NCBI GenBank assembly: GCA_002344075.1
Contig: DDTM01000080.1
Coordinates: forward strand, 55,852 to 81,815
DNA: 25,964 nucleotides
Direction: 5' to 3'
Origin: Bacteroidetes bacterium UBA2364
GTDB lineage: Bacteria; Bacteroidota; Rhodothermia; Rhodothermales; UBA2364
Both the position numbers and the translations under genes were made by a program. The notes beneath the pieces were generated by a model that had not been told where the DNA came from, made no database searches, and saw only the letters and a program-made list of their open reading frames with translations. Shown one piece after another: positions 15,080 through 23,116 of this stretch (position 1 is the stretch's first letter; every line of letters begins with the position of its first letter).

Positions 15080-15637
15080 TTATTCGTCATCGGTATCTTT
15101 GGTCTTTTGTACCAAGGTGGTATCTTTAGAAGTCTTATGGGTGGGCTTGTTTGTTGCCGTGGTTTCATCATCACCTGTTTCTCCTCGTTCACCTCCTTTA
15201 TCAGTTGTAGCTGCCCATTGTTTCAGGACGGCCACATCCTTATTACTTAGTTTGGCCTCTGCGTGCATTAAAATATAGTCCCAAGTGGGCATTTCTCCTT
15301 TTTCTATCACTTCTATAATTTCCTCTGGAATTTCTGCTTTCTCTTCACCCTGTGGCTGATCCCACGTAGAAAAATTGACCTTGTTTCTGCCTTCATCTAT
15401 ATGGTGGCGAATCATGAACTTTACAGGGGCAAGGTAACTATACCAAGGCCATTTGGTCTCGTTTGAATGACAATCGTAACAGGCTCGTTTCAAGATGTCT
15501 TTTACGGGCTTTGGTGCAGGCATGTCTAACGTTACAGCAGGGTTTTCTCGGTCAATGGGTATCAATTGCATTAGGATAAATAATCCTAAAACGGCCAATA
15601 TGGCCCCATACACCTTCTTTTTCATGGTGAACTCCAT
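15080..15637 (-). CDS. c-type haem-binding domain protein, membrane-anchored
   Basis: 185 residues from the first ATG. An in-frame ATG four codons later (ending at 15625) has a GGAG box 6 bases upstream and may be the true start (181 residues). The N-terminal basic-hydrophobic segment (KKKVYGAILAVLGLFILMQ) is an uncleaved anchor or signal peptide. The haem motif CxxCH is CYDCH near residue 53, followed by SNETKWPWYSYLAPV and HHIDEGR...NFSTW, the signature of the Bacteroidota haem-binding domain (Haem_bd). The last 45 residues are a low-complexity Asp/Glu/Thr/Lys tail outside the domain. Likely role: periplasmic electron transfer or haem handling. Convergent with the sensor kinase at zero spacing, and divergent from the aldehyde dehydrogenase across a 468-bp gap. 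Confidence 0.88.
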   Translation of the reverse strand: MEFTMKKKVYGAILAVLGLFILMQLIPIDRENPAVTLDMPAPKPVKDILKRACYDCHSNETKWPWYSYLAPVKFMIRHHIDEGRNKVNFSTWDQPQGEEKAEIPEEIIEVIEKGEMPTWDYILMHAEAKLSNKDVAVLKQWAATTDKGGERGETGDDETTATNKPTHKTSKDTTLVQKTKDTDDE

Positions 15638-16105
15638 ATTAAGTGAACGAATGTCTTTTCCTCCAAAGTAGCGCCCCTAAAATGAGAGAACCATTAGAAC
15701 CGGATATCACCGGACTTAAATAGACGTCACCCAATACACGAAACTTTAATACACATAAAATTTGGGTAAAAACATGTATAAACATAAGATACCTACCTTG
15801 TATATCATAAAGTAATTCTCTAAGGCGATAAGGGTTTTAATCGGTTGCATTTTGTGTTACGTTATAAAGTAGTTCTAAGGAGTCAAGTTTTCCCTGAAAG
15901 AAAGTGAAAACTGCTGCGATATAACCCAAGCGTTGGCTTTATAGTCACGAATACCCGGTGTATCGCCTCTTGATTTTTGTGTTTTTCGATGAACAAGCCC
16001 AACAATATGATAGAAGACGGTCGTTAATAAAAAGCAGGATCGGAATTTTGAGATTCCAGCCTTATCTTTCGCTTTTCACACCTAACCAACCCGCTCAAAA
16101 GCTGT
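15638..16105. other. 468-bp divergent intergenic region
   Basis: No convincing gene; a 69-codon frame at 15958-16167 overlaps the aldehyde dehydrogenase start and looks spurious. Contents: the ATAAAGTA-type direct repeat (15807-15880), a 7-bp inverted repeat AGTTTTC/GAAAACT (15886-15892, 15906-15912) and a small palindrome CCAA-GCG-TTGG (15926-15936). The region must hold the promoters of the haem protein gene and of the aldehyde dehydrogenase operon. No high-quality -35/-10 pair stood out on either strand. Confidence 0.6.
15807..15880. promoter_or_regulatory. Two near-identical direct repeats, candidate regulator sites
   Basis: ATAAAGTAATTCTCTAAGG (15807-15825) and ATAAAGTAGTTCTAAGG (15864-15880) differ by one substitution and a 2-base gap. 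They start 57 bp apart in the divergent promoter region. Two copies of an asymmetric site are typical for OmpR-family or other tandem-binding regulators. The neighbouring two-component system is an obvious but unproven candidate. Confidence 0.4.
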
Positions 16106-17539
16106 ATGAAGCCGAATTTAATTGCTGGAGAATGGCGTACTACCCAAGACGCCCAAGCCAATATTAACCCCTCAGATACAAATGACATTATAGACCATTA
16201 TGCACTCAGTACCCTGCAAGACGTAGAGGATGCGGTACAAGCAGCACACGTTGCGGCCTCCTCTTGGGGGAAAAGTACTCCACAACAGCGCTTCGATCTT
16301 TTGGATAAAATTGGAACCGAAATTCTGGCCAGAAAAGACGAACTGGGTAACCTCCTCGCTCGCGAAGAAGGTAAAACATTACCCGAAGGCATCGGAGAAG
16401 CCACCCGCGCCGGACATATTTTTAAGTTTTTTGCCGGCGAGGCCCTGCGCCCATCTGGCGAGAAAATGGCGTCCGTCCGTCCGGGCATCGAGGTAGAAAT
16501 AACCCGCGAACCTATTGGGACGGTGGGAATTATTACGCCATGGAATTTCCCCATAGCAATTCCGGCTTGGAAGATTGCTCCGGCACTGGCATATGGGAAC
16601 ACAATTGTGTTCAAACCAGCGGAGCTGGTTCCGGGTTGTGCATGGGCATTGGCCGATATCATCCACCAGTCGGGTGTCCCGAAAGGGGTCTTTAATTTAG
16701 TGATGGGAAAAGGAACGGTTGTTGGAAAGGCTTTGGTGGCACATCCGGACGTTGCTGGTATTTCCTTTACCGGAAGCATCCAAACGGGTAAAGATATCGT
16801 CACCGCCTGTGCCGCATTTCAGAAAAAAGTACAACTTGAAATGGGCGGCAAAAATCCACTGGTGATTTTGGATGATGCCGATTTAGACACAGCGGTTGCT
16901 TGTGCGGTAAACGGAGCCTTCTTTTCTACTGGCCAACGTTGTACGGCTTCGAGCCGTCTAATTGTTTCGGAAGGGATTCACGATCGGTTTGTAGAAGCGA
17001 TGGTGAATAAATTGGCAGCCTTAAAAGTGGACGATGCACGGATGCCGGGCGTGGAAATGGGACCAGTTGTAGATGAGGCCCAATTGGCAAAAGACCTCCA
17101 TTATATCCAGCAGGCCGTTCGTGAAGGAGCTCGCTTGGCTTTTGGGGGGCAAACATTTGAACGGAAAACCCCGGGATTTTTTCTGGCTCCCACGCTTTTC
17201 GTAGAAACGACGAATGAAATGACGATCAATCGGGAAGAGGTTTTTGGACCTGTGGCAAGCGTCATCCGTGTGAAAGACTATGAAGAAGCCTTGTTTGTGG
17301 CCAATGACACGCCATTTGGCCTTTCTTCTGGGATTTGTACCACCTCGCTGAAACATGCTCACCACTTTAAGAACCATGCAAAGGCCGGAATGGTGATGGT
17401 GAACCTGCCTACCGCTGGCGTGGACTATCATGTACCATTTGGTGGTACAAAAGCGTCCAGTTATGGCGCACGTGAACAAGGGAGCCATGCGAAAGAGTTT
17501 TATACGATTGTTAAAACAACCTACATTTTTGCGGGATAA
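16106..17539 (+). CDS. Aldehyde dehydrogenase, probable 2-oxoglutarate semialdehyde dehydrogenase
   Basis: 477 residues, complete NAD(P)-dependent aldehyde dehydrogenase. Visible: the GTVGIITPWNFP substrate/oxyanion region (Asn), the cofactor-binding FTGSIQTGK motif, general base E245 (LEMGGKNP), nucleophile C279 (GQRCTASS) and EEVFGPV. The C-terminal segment AGVDYHVPFGG followed by SSYGAREQG resembles type I 2-oxoglutarate (alpha-ketoglutaric) semialdehyde dehydrogenases and their succinate-semialdehyde relatives. Reaction proposed: 2-oxoglutarate semialdehyde to 2-oxoglutarate, the last step of hydroxyproline breakdown; the same enzyme also serves pentose and hexarate pathways. Succinate semialdehyde dehydrogenase is the main alternative. 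Start chosen at MKPNLIAGEW, the usual N-terminus. NAD kinase follows after 2 bp. Confidence 0.85.
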   Translation: MKPNLIAGEWRTTQDAQANINPSDTNDIIDHYALSTLQDVEDAVQAAHVAASSWGKSTPQQRFDLLDKIGTEILARKDELGNLLAREEGKTLPEGIGEATRAGHIFKFFAGEALRPSGEKMASVRPGIEVEITREPIGTVGIITPWNFPIAIPAWKIAPALAYGNTIVFKPAELVPGCAWALADIIHQSGVPKGVFNLVMGKGTVVGKALVAHPDVAGISFTGSIQTGKDIVTACAAFQKKVQLEMGGKNPLVILDDADLDTAVACAVNGAFFSTGQRCTASSRLIVSEGIHDRFVEAMVNKLAALKVDDARMPGVEMGPVVDEAQLAKDLHYIQQAVREGARLAFGGQTFERKTPGFFLAPTLFVETTNEMTINREEVFGPVASVIRVKDYEEALFVANDTPFGLSSGICTTSLKHAHHFKNHAKAGMVMVNLPTAGVDYHVPFGGTKASSYGAREQGSHAKEFYTIVKTTYIFAG

Positions 17540-17541
17540 CC

Positions 17542-18414
17542 ATGATTTTTGGCATTACAGGAAATACCAATAAACAACTGCTGTGGGATCCGGTAATGCA
17601 GGCTGTAGATTGGTTTGAACGATCACACTTGGCCTTTAAGTTGTATGAGCCGTTGGCAAAAGGATTGGTAGAGCGTGGAAGATTATCCCCTCGTGTGGCG
17701 GAACAGGTGGCCACAACAGCATTACACGAGACCGATATGGTGCTCTCTTTCGGGGGGGATGGGACCATTATCAATACTGCACGCCTGATTGCACCTCATG
17801 GTACCCCCGTTTTAGGAGTAAATATCGGGCGTTTGGGTTTTCTTGCGGATATGGAGGTCTCGCACATTGAACTTGCCCTCGAAAAAATCCGGCTGGGGCA
17901 ATATAAAGTCATGCCACGTATGGCATTAGAACTGTTTTTACCCCAAGATCCTACGCCCCGCTGGGCACTTAATGAATTTGTTATCAACAAAGGCCCGGAC
18001 GCTTCGTTGATCAACATCAATGCGCATATAAATGGGGTACATCTGTGTAATTATTGGGCGGATGGTCTCATTGTTGCCACGCCTACGGGGTCAACCGCGT
18101 ATTCGCTTTCGGCCGGTGGGGCCATTATGGTGCCGGGAAGTGCTTGTTTTTCCCTAACACCCCTTGCGGCTCATACCCTTACCATGCGGCCATTGGTCGT
18201 ACCTCACACGGCGGTATTGGAACTAAATATACCGGAAAATGATTGTCCGTATATGTTGGTGGTGGACGGGCAGGTAGAACATTTGAATATACCTTCTAAC
18301 CGATTGATTTTACACGAGGCCAAGCATACGTTTAATCTGGTGATTTTGGACGGTCACGATTATTTTGCAACATTGCGGGGAAAACTTGGATGGGGGGTAC
18401 ACGTCCGGGCTTAA
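17542..18414 (+). CDS. nadK: NAD kinase
   Basis: 290 residues, normal length. Catalytic motif GGDGT at residues 71-75 (Asp73), then the NE motif (WALNEFVINK) and the glycine-rich TPTGSTAYSLSAGG segment that binds NAD. Reaction: NAD+ plus ATP to NADP+ in the cytosol. It lies 2 bp after the aldehyde dehydrogenase, so the two are almost surely co-transcribed. Since nadK is normally essential, the operon probably has some constitutive expression. No obvious terminator between its stop and the tRNA promoter. Confidence 0.96.
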   Translation: MIFGITGNTNKQLLWDPVMQAVDWFERSHLAFKLYEPLAKGLVERGRLSPRVAEQVATTALHETDMVLSFGGDGTIINTARLIAPHGTPVLGVNIGRLGFLADMEVSHIELALEKIRLGQYKVMPRMALELFLPQDPTPRWALNEFVINKGPDASLININAHINGVHLCNYWADGLIVATPTGSTAYSLSAGGAIMVPGSACFSLTPLAAHTLTMRPLVVPHTAVLELNIPENDCPYMLVVDGQVEHLNIPSNRLILHEAKHTFNLVILDGHDYFATLRGKLGWGVHVRA

Positions 18415-18449
18415 ATAAGTTTCAAATGAACGTGAAGACACAAAATGGA

Positions 18450-18478
18450 TTGACTCCGTTTAGAATTATTCTTATATT
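18450..18478 (+). promoter_or_regulatory. Sigma70-type promoter of tRNA-Phe
   Basis: TTGACT (18450-18455), exactly 17 bp spacer, TATATT (18473-18478). The predicted start near 18485 leaves a short 5' leader before the tRNA at 18498. This is the best promoter in the window and has classical rather than Bacteroidia-type (-33 TTTG, -7 TAnnTTTG) architecture. Confidence 0.78.
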
Positions 18479-18497
18479 ACTGTTCCAGTGTAAAAAT

Positions 18498-18570
18498 GGT
18501 CGAGTAGCTCAGTTGGTAGAGCAAAGGACTGAAAATCCTTGTGTCGGCGGTTCAAGTCCGTCCTCGACCA
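18498..18570 (+). tRNA. tRNA-Phe (anticodon GAA)
   Basis: Complete cloverleaf of 73 nt. Acceptor stem GGTCGAG/CTCGACC with discriminator A; D-arm GCTC-AGTTGGTA-GAGC; anticodon stem AAGGA/TCCTT with loop CTGAAAA giving anticodon GAA; variable loop GTGTC; T-arm GGCGG-TTCAAGT-CCGTC. The 3' CCA is not encoded (CCC follows) and must be added by the CCA-adding enzyme. It has its own promoter 20 bp upstream and a strong terminator 7 bp downstream. Confidence 0.97.
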
Positions 18571-18576
18571 CCCCTC

Positions 18577-18613
18577 AAAGCCTTCCTTCTTTTTCAGAAG
18601 CAAGGCTTTTTTT
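18577..18613 (+). terminator. Rho-independent terminator after tRNA-Phe
   Basis: AAAGCCTT (18577-18584) pairs with AAGGCTTT (18602-18609). An inner CTTCT/AGAAG stem is separated by a single C-C mismatch, with loop TTTTC, and the T run extends to 18613. It may also stop transcripts arriving from the convergent NUDIX gene. Confidence 0.9.
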
Positions 18614-18641
18614 GTAAGGCTTTGCCTAAGCCGTAAACGAT

Positions 18642-19202
18642 CTATCGCTCTGTTGTCATTTTCTGCTCAAGGAATGCCGCTGCTCGAATCAACCCTAAAG
18701 CCGTTTTTGCATCTGTGATTTCCCCGTGATAGGCCATGCGTAATGCCTCGGTTAACGGTAATCGAAAAGGAGTCACAAACTCACCAGGAATAGGTTCTAC
18801 GGTTGAAGGGTGAAGGTTGCGGGCTAAAAAAAGGTGGATAATCTCATTTGAATAACCGATGCCAGGAAAACACACACCCAGATAATCCCATTGCAGCGCA
18901 TCATATCCTGTTTCTTCTGCCAATTCTCGTTTAGCTGTATCCAAAGGAGGCTCGTTGGGCACATCCAACTTGCCGGCAGGAAGCTCAATAAAAATCTGTT
19001 GAGGTGGGTAGCGAAATTGCCGGATAAGTAGGGTTGTTTCATCGTCAAAAAGGGGCACTACGGCTGATGCGCCCGGATGATTGATCCACTCGCGGATGCT
19101 TTCGCTACCATCGGAGAGGATCACCGTATCGCGATAAACATGCAACAGTTTTCCTTCCACCAAAACCTCGCGGTGTAAAAAAGTTTCCTGAAGTTGGTCC
19201 AT
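18642..19202 (-). CDS. NUDIX hydrolase, ADP-ribose pyrophosphatase type
   Basis: 186 residues from the ATG ending at 19202. The frame is open further upstream inside dnaE but that part is unlike the family. The NUDIX box is AGKLDVPNE...AKRELAEETGY: it has the REL-x-EE-x-G core, but one extra residue between the leading Gly and first Glu compared with the G-x5-E consensus. The upstream VVPLFDDETTLLIRQFRYPPQQIFIELPAG stretch is typical of ADP-ribose/nucleoside-diphosphate-sugar pyrophosphatases. Role: hydrolysis of ADP-ribose or similar nucleotides, cytosolic. Its ATG shares a base with the dnaE stop (TAATG), so it is translationally coupled to the polymerase gene. Confidence 0.9.
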   Translation of the reverse strand: MDQLQETFLHREVLVEGKLLHVYRDTVILSDGSESIREWINHPGASAVVPLFDDETTLLIRQFRYPPQQIFIELPAGKLDVPNEPPLDTAKRELAEETGYDALQWDYLGVCFPGIGYSNEIIHLFLARNLHPSTVEPIPGEFVTPFRLPLTEALRMAYHGEITDAKTALGLIRAAAFLEQKMTTER

Positions 19203-22200
19203 TAGCTTTCTCCTTGTAGAACAACGTTTTCCGGGCCAAAAATACGCTCCATGGTACGTAATACTTCCGGTGATGGGTCTATGACACATAAGCGGCTTTT
19301 AAGCCGAATTGCCCTGCCAGAAATGGGGTTTAGTAAGTCGAAATATAGCCGTGTTCCTCCTTTGTTTTGGTCGCAAACTTCTTTCAGTTTTTGCATTTGT
19401 TCGGCGGGCACGGCTTCGGGGTTTAGTCGCAATAAGATAGACTTTATAAAGCGTTCTTGTGCTTGCCACATTGGCATAAGGTCTTTGGCAATCAGCGAGG
19501 CCCCGCGTTCCCTTTTTTCTAATTTCGCAGTGGCCATCACCAGCTCATCGGGTATCAAATGTGGCCCAATACGCTCGAATTGACTGGAGAAGATGGTAAT
19601 TTCCCCCGCGCCTTCAAAATCTTCTAAGGTGATGAAAGCAAATGGCTTGCCATTTTTTGCATACCGTTTTTGCACCTCGGTAATGATACCACAAAAGCGA
19701 TATTCTCGGTCTGGTTCTAATTTTTCTAAGTCCTTGAATGATGCGGTGGAAAAGGCCCGAACAAGCGGTCCGTATTCATCCAAAGGATGTCCAGAGACAT
19801 AAAGCCCGATTAACTCACGTTCGTTCCGGAGCGTTTCGCCACGAGACCACGGCTCTACAAAAGGCATTTGTGGGGTTAGTTCAATGGCGGTATCACTGGA
19901 TTCTCCGAAAAGCGAGTTTTGCCCGGCAGCGCGGTTCAGTTGGGCCTGATGTGCAAACCGAATGGCGTCGTCGAGTGCTACAATGAACTGTTTACGGTGG
20001 CCCTCGAACGCATCTAAGGCCCCAGAAGCGACCAAGCCTTCTAAGGTTTTTTTGTTCACCTGTCTCAAATCCAGGCGTTTCACCAAGTCGTAAAGCGAAG
20101 TAAATGACCCATTTTGGTTGCGTTCGTTACAAATGGTTTCTATGCTTCCTGCCCCGACCCCTTTAATGGCGGCCATACCAAATCGGATGGCCTCGCCTTC
20201 CACACTAAATGCAGCTTGACTGTGGTTAATACTGGGCGGCAAGACTTTCAGTCCGAGATGTCGTGCTTCTTCCAAAACAATGGCCAATTTTTTGGTATCC
20301 CCCATTTCCGAGGTCATCGCTGCGGCCAGAAAGGCATAGGGATAATGGGCTTTTAGGTAGGCCGTTTGATAGGCCACCAAAGAATAGGCTGCACTATGAG
20401 ATTTATTAAAACCATATCCTGCAAACTTTTCCATCATGTCAAAAACTTGGTTTGCAGTGGTTTCGTCCACCTGATTGCCTTGCGCGCCTTTCAGAAACGT
20501 AATTCGCTGCGCATCCATCTCCTCTTTTTTCTTTTTTCCCATCGCTCGGCGGAGAAGATCGGCCCCACCGAGGGTATAAGAACCCATTACTTGTGCCATT
20601 TGCATCACCTGTTCTTGGTAAATCGGAATACCAAATGTGGGTTTAAGCACCTCCTCCAACATGGGATGGGGGTATTCTACGGGTTCACGACCATGTTTGC
20701 GGGCGATGTAATTCGGGATTAGATCCATCGGTCCTGGACGGTAGAGGGCGTTCATGGCAATTAGGTCGTTGAGGTCGGTGGGTTTGAGTAGCTTCATATA
20801 CTCCCGCATGCCCGAACTTTCAAACTGAAAAATGGCTACAGTTTCGCCCCGCTGAAACATTTCAAAGGTTTTGACATCATCGAGTGGGATTTCGTCTAAA
20901 TCTATCTCTACGCCGTAATTTTCCTTAATGAGTTGAAGGGCATCATTCAGAATAGTAAGGGTTTTGAGGCCCAGAAAGTCCATTTTCAAAAGCCCAAAAT
21001 CTTCAACATATTTCCCTTCATATTGGGTGGTAACAATGTCTTCCTCGCCCGATTTACCTTTTGTCAAAGCTACGGGCACAAATTCACCCACGTTACCGGG
21101 GGCAATAATAACCCCAGCGGCATGAATTCCAGTATGACGGGCCGATCCCTCCAAGACCGTTGAGAATTCCATCAATTTTCGGATGTTGGCATCACTCGAC
21201 AGGAATAGTGAGGAAAATTCTGGTACTTTTTCGCGTGCGGTATGTAGGTTTTCCTTTGGCCCTTCCGGAATCAGTTTCGCAATGCGGTCTGCTTCCGAAA
21301 GTGGGATATTCATGACACGTGCCACATCTCGGATGACAGAACGTGCACCCATTGTTCCAAAAGTTATGATCTGACAAACGCTTTCACGGCCATATTTTTG
21401 CACCACATAATCAATCACTTTTCCACGCCCGCGATCATCGAAGTCAATATCAATATCGGGCATAGAAACCCGCTCTGGATTCAGGAAGCGCTCGAAGAGT
21501 AGGTTGTACGCCAGCGGGTCTATATTGGTGATTCCCAAGCAATAGGCAATGGCCGATCCTGCCGCCGAACCACGTCCTGGTCCCACACTTACCCCTAACT
21601 TTCGTGCTGCCGTAGTAAAATCTTGAACAATCAGAAAGTAACCCGCAAATCCCATTTGGTTGATAATCGAAAGCTCGAATGTAAGTCGCTCCCGAATTTC
21701 CTCGGTCATATGGGGATAACGTGTTTGGGCACGCTCAAAAACCAGATCATGCAAATAGCGGTCCATATCGCCAGCATATTCTGGCGGCATGGGGTAGTTG
21801 GGCATCAGGAGTTTCCCCATCGGAATGGTGAGGTCACATTTATCGGCAATCTCGCGGGTATTGTCTAAGGACTCGTCGCGGATTTTGGCTGTTAGGTTGG
21901 GAAAAGCAGCCTGCATTTCTTCGGTGGTTTTGAAAAAGAACTGATCATTCTCGAAACGCATCCGCTTAGGATCGTTCAGGTCTTTTCCAGTTTGCAGGCA
22001 GAGTAAGACATCCTGCGCCTCCGAGTCCCCTTGTTTTACATAATGCACATCATTTGTGGCAATGGTTTTGACATTGTATTCGGTGGCCCAACGCAGCAAG
22101 ACCTCATTGCACTGTTTTTGCTCCAGAATACCATGATCTTGTAGTTCAATGTAATAATCCTTACCAAAAATATTTAAATACTCTTCAAAAATCAGGCGTG

Positions 22201-22654
22201 CAACCTCTTCTCCCTTTTTTAAGATGGCTTGTAATACCTCGCCTTGTAAGCAACAAGTTGTTGCAATGAGTCCGGCACTATGTTTTTTTAGGGTTTCACG
22301 GTCTATACGCGGTTTATAATAATAGCCTTCGGTATAGGATAGGGAGGATAATCTAATTAGGTTCTTATATCCTTCTTCAGATTTTGCTAGGAGTACTTGA
22401 TGATATCTGGTGCGGTCTGTTCTATCTTTCATCCCAGAAGGTGCAATATAAAACTCGCACCCTATAATAGGTTTTATGCCATGTTGTTTGGCGGTTTTGT
22501 AAAATTCTGGTACTCCAAACAAGTTACCATGATCGGTGATGGCAACAGCAGGCATTCCTAACTCTTTGGCTTTACCGACTAGGTTTTTAATCCGGGCAGC
22601 TCCATCGAGTAGGGAATATTGGGTATGGCAATGCAGGTGGCAGAATTCGGGCAT
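19202..22654 (-). CDS. dnaE: DNA polymerase III subunit alpha
   Basis: 1150 residues from the ATG ending at 22654, where the product begins MPEFCHLHCHTQYSLLDG. A farther in-frame ATG (22708) adds 18 residues unlike the family. The PHP domain (1 to about 280) has the metal-binding HLHCHTQYS and AITDHGN motifs. The polymerase core has GPGRGSAAGS, the catalytic PDIDIDFDDRGR aspartates and further LYRPGPMD, ARHTGIHAAGV and GYGFNKSHSAAYS blocks. Helix-hairpin-helix elements follow, then an OB domain (KPFAFITLEDFEG) and a C-terminal region. Role: replicative polymerase of the DNA polymerase III holoenzyme. Family length and motif order are complete, with no sign of a split or intein. Confidence 0.97.
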   Translation of the reverse strand: MPEFCHLHCHTQYSLLDGAARIKNLVGKAKELGMPAVAITDHGNLFGVPEFYKTAKQHGIKPIIGCEFYIAPSGMKDRTDRTRYHQVLLAKSEEGYKNLIRLSSLSYTEGYYYKPRIDRETLKKHSAGLIATTCCLQGEVLQAILKKGEEVARLIFEEYLNIFGKDYYIELQDHGILEQKQCNEVLLRWATEYNVKTIATNDVHYVKQGDSEAQDVLLCLQTGKDLNDPKRMRFENDQFFFKTTEEMQAAFPNLTAKIRDESLDNTREIADKCDLTIPMGKLLMPNYPMPPEYAGDMDRYLHDLVFERAQTRYPHMTEEIRERLTFELSIINQMGFAGYFLIVQDFTTAARKLGVSVGPGRGSAAGSAIAYCLGITNIDPLAYNLLFERFLNPERVSMPDIDIDFDDRGRGKVIDYVVQKYGRESVCQIITFGTMGARSVIRDVARVMNIPLSEADRIAKLIPEGPKENLHTAREKVPEFSSLFLSSDANIRKLMEFSTVLEGSARHTGIHAAGVIIAPGNVGEFVPVALTKGKSGEEDIVTTQYEGKYVEDFGLLKMDFLGLKTLTILNDALQLIKENYGVEIDLDEIPLDDVKTFEMFQRGETVAIFQFESSGMREYMKLLKPTDLNDLIAMNALYRPGPMDLIPNYIARKHGREPVEYPHPMLEEVLKPTFGIPIYQEQVMQMAQVMGSYTLGGADLLRRAMGKKKKEEMDAQRITFLKGAQGNQVDETTANQVFDMMEKFAGYGFNKSHSAAYSLVAYQTAYLKAHYPYAFLAAAMTSEMGDTKKLAIVLEEARHLGLKVLPPSINHSQAAFSVEGEAIRFGMAAIKGVGAGSIETICNERNQNGSFTSLYDLVKRLDLRQVNKKTLEGLVASGALDAFEGHRKQFIVALDDAIRFAHQAQLNRAAGQNSLFGESSDTAIELTPQMPFVEPWSRGETLRNERELIGLYVSGHPLDEYGPLVRAFSTASFKDLEKLEPDREYRFCGIITEVQKRYAKNGKPFAFITLEDFEGAGEITIFSSQFERIGPHLIPDELVMATAKLEKRERGASLIAKDLMPMWQAQERFIKSILLRLNPEAVPAEQMQKLKEVCDQNKGGTRLYFDLLNPISGRAIRLKSRLCVIDPSPEVLRTMERIFGPENVVLQGES

Positions 22655-22808
22655 AAAGTTTTTAAAAAGAGAGGAACGGAATACCCGAATTTCGGGATTT
22701 ATCCCCAAGGGTGCAAGTGAAATGCCATAACGTCCTAAAAAATAAGGTGAGTTGTGTTATAAAATTGATTGATAAAGGAAGTAAAAATATACAAAAAGCG
22801 ATTTTTAC

Positions 22809-22838
22809 TTGACACATCCCTATGGTAGCATTTAACTT
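22809..22838 (+). promoter_or_regulatory. Candidate promoter of the histone-like gene
   Basis: A perfect TTGACA (22809-22814), 18-bp spacer and TAACTT (22833-22838). The -10 is weak. It lies about 65 bp ahead of the small-protein ATG in the 248-bp gap divergent from dnaE. Confidence 0.5.
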
Positions 22839-22902
22839 CCAACAAATTCTCCCACCATATTTCCGCTATTATCCTACATCATCTTAAGACTGAGGTAAAC
22901 CA

Positions 22903-23082
22903 ATGAGTAAATTTGACGAATTAAAAGGCATGGTAGATGCGCTCGAAAAAGACTTCAACGCCTTCTATGAGAAAGGTAATAAAGCCGCTGGTACACGCAT
23001 CCGCAAAGCCATGCAAGACCTAAAAGACAAAGCGCAAGAAATTCGTACCGAAATTCAAAACATTAAGAACTCTGGTGAGTAG
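22903..23082 (+). CDS. Histone H1-like (Hc1-type) small DNA-binding protein
   Basis: 59 residues, short and highly charged, mostly helical: FDELKGMVDALEKDFNAFY, then the core EKGNKAAGTRIRKAMQDL and KDKAQEIRTEIQNIKN. The GNKAAGTR-R-RKA segment is the hallmark of the small histone H1/Hc1-like proteins of Bacteroidota and chlamydiae. Role: nucleoid-associated DNA binding (family knowledge; not shown here). A clear Shine-Dalgarno (GAGGT, 22892-22896) precedes the ATG with 6-base spacing, which most genes in this window lack, and a strong terminator follows. Together with the TTGACA box, this suggests a highly expressed single-gene unit. Confidence 0.88.
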   Translation: MSKFDELKGMVDALEKDFNAFYEKGNKAAGTRIRKAMQDLKDKAQEIRTEIQNIKNSGE

Positions 23083-23116
23083 GTACTTTTTGGGCCTATT
23101 TATGCCTTAATTTTCT

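Noticed and set aside
15958..16167. 69-codon frame before the aldehyde dehydrogenase
   Set aside because: Overlaps the dehydrogenase start in another frame and has no protein-like pattern.
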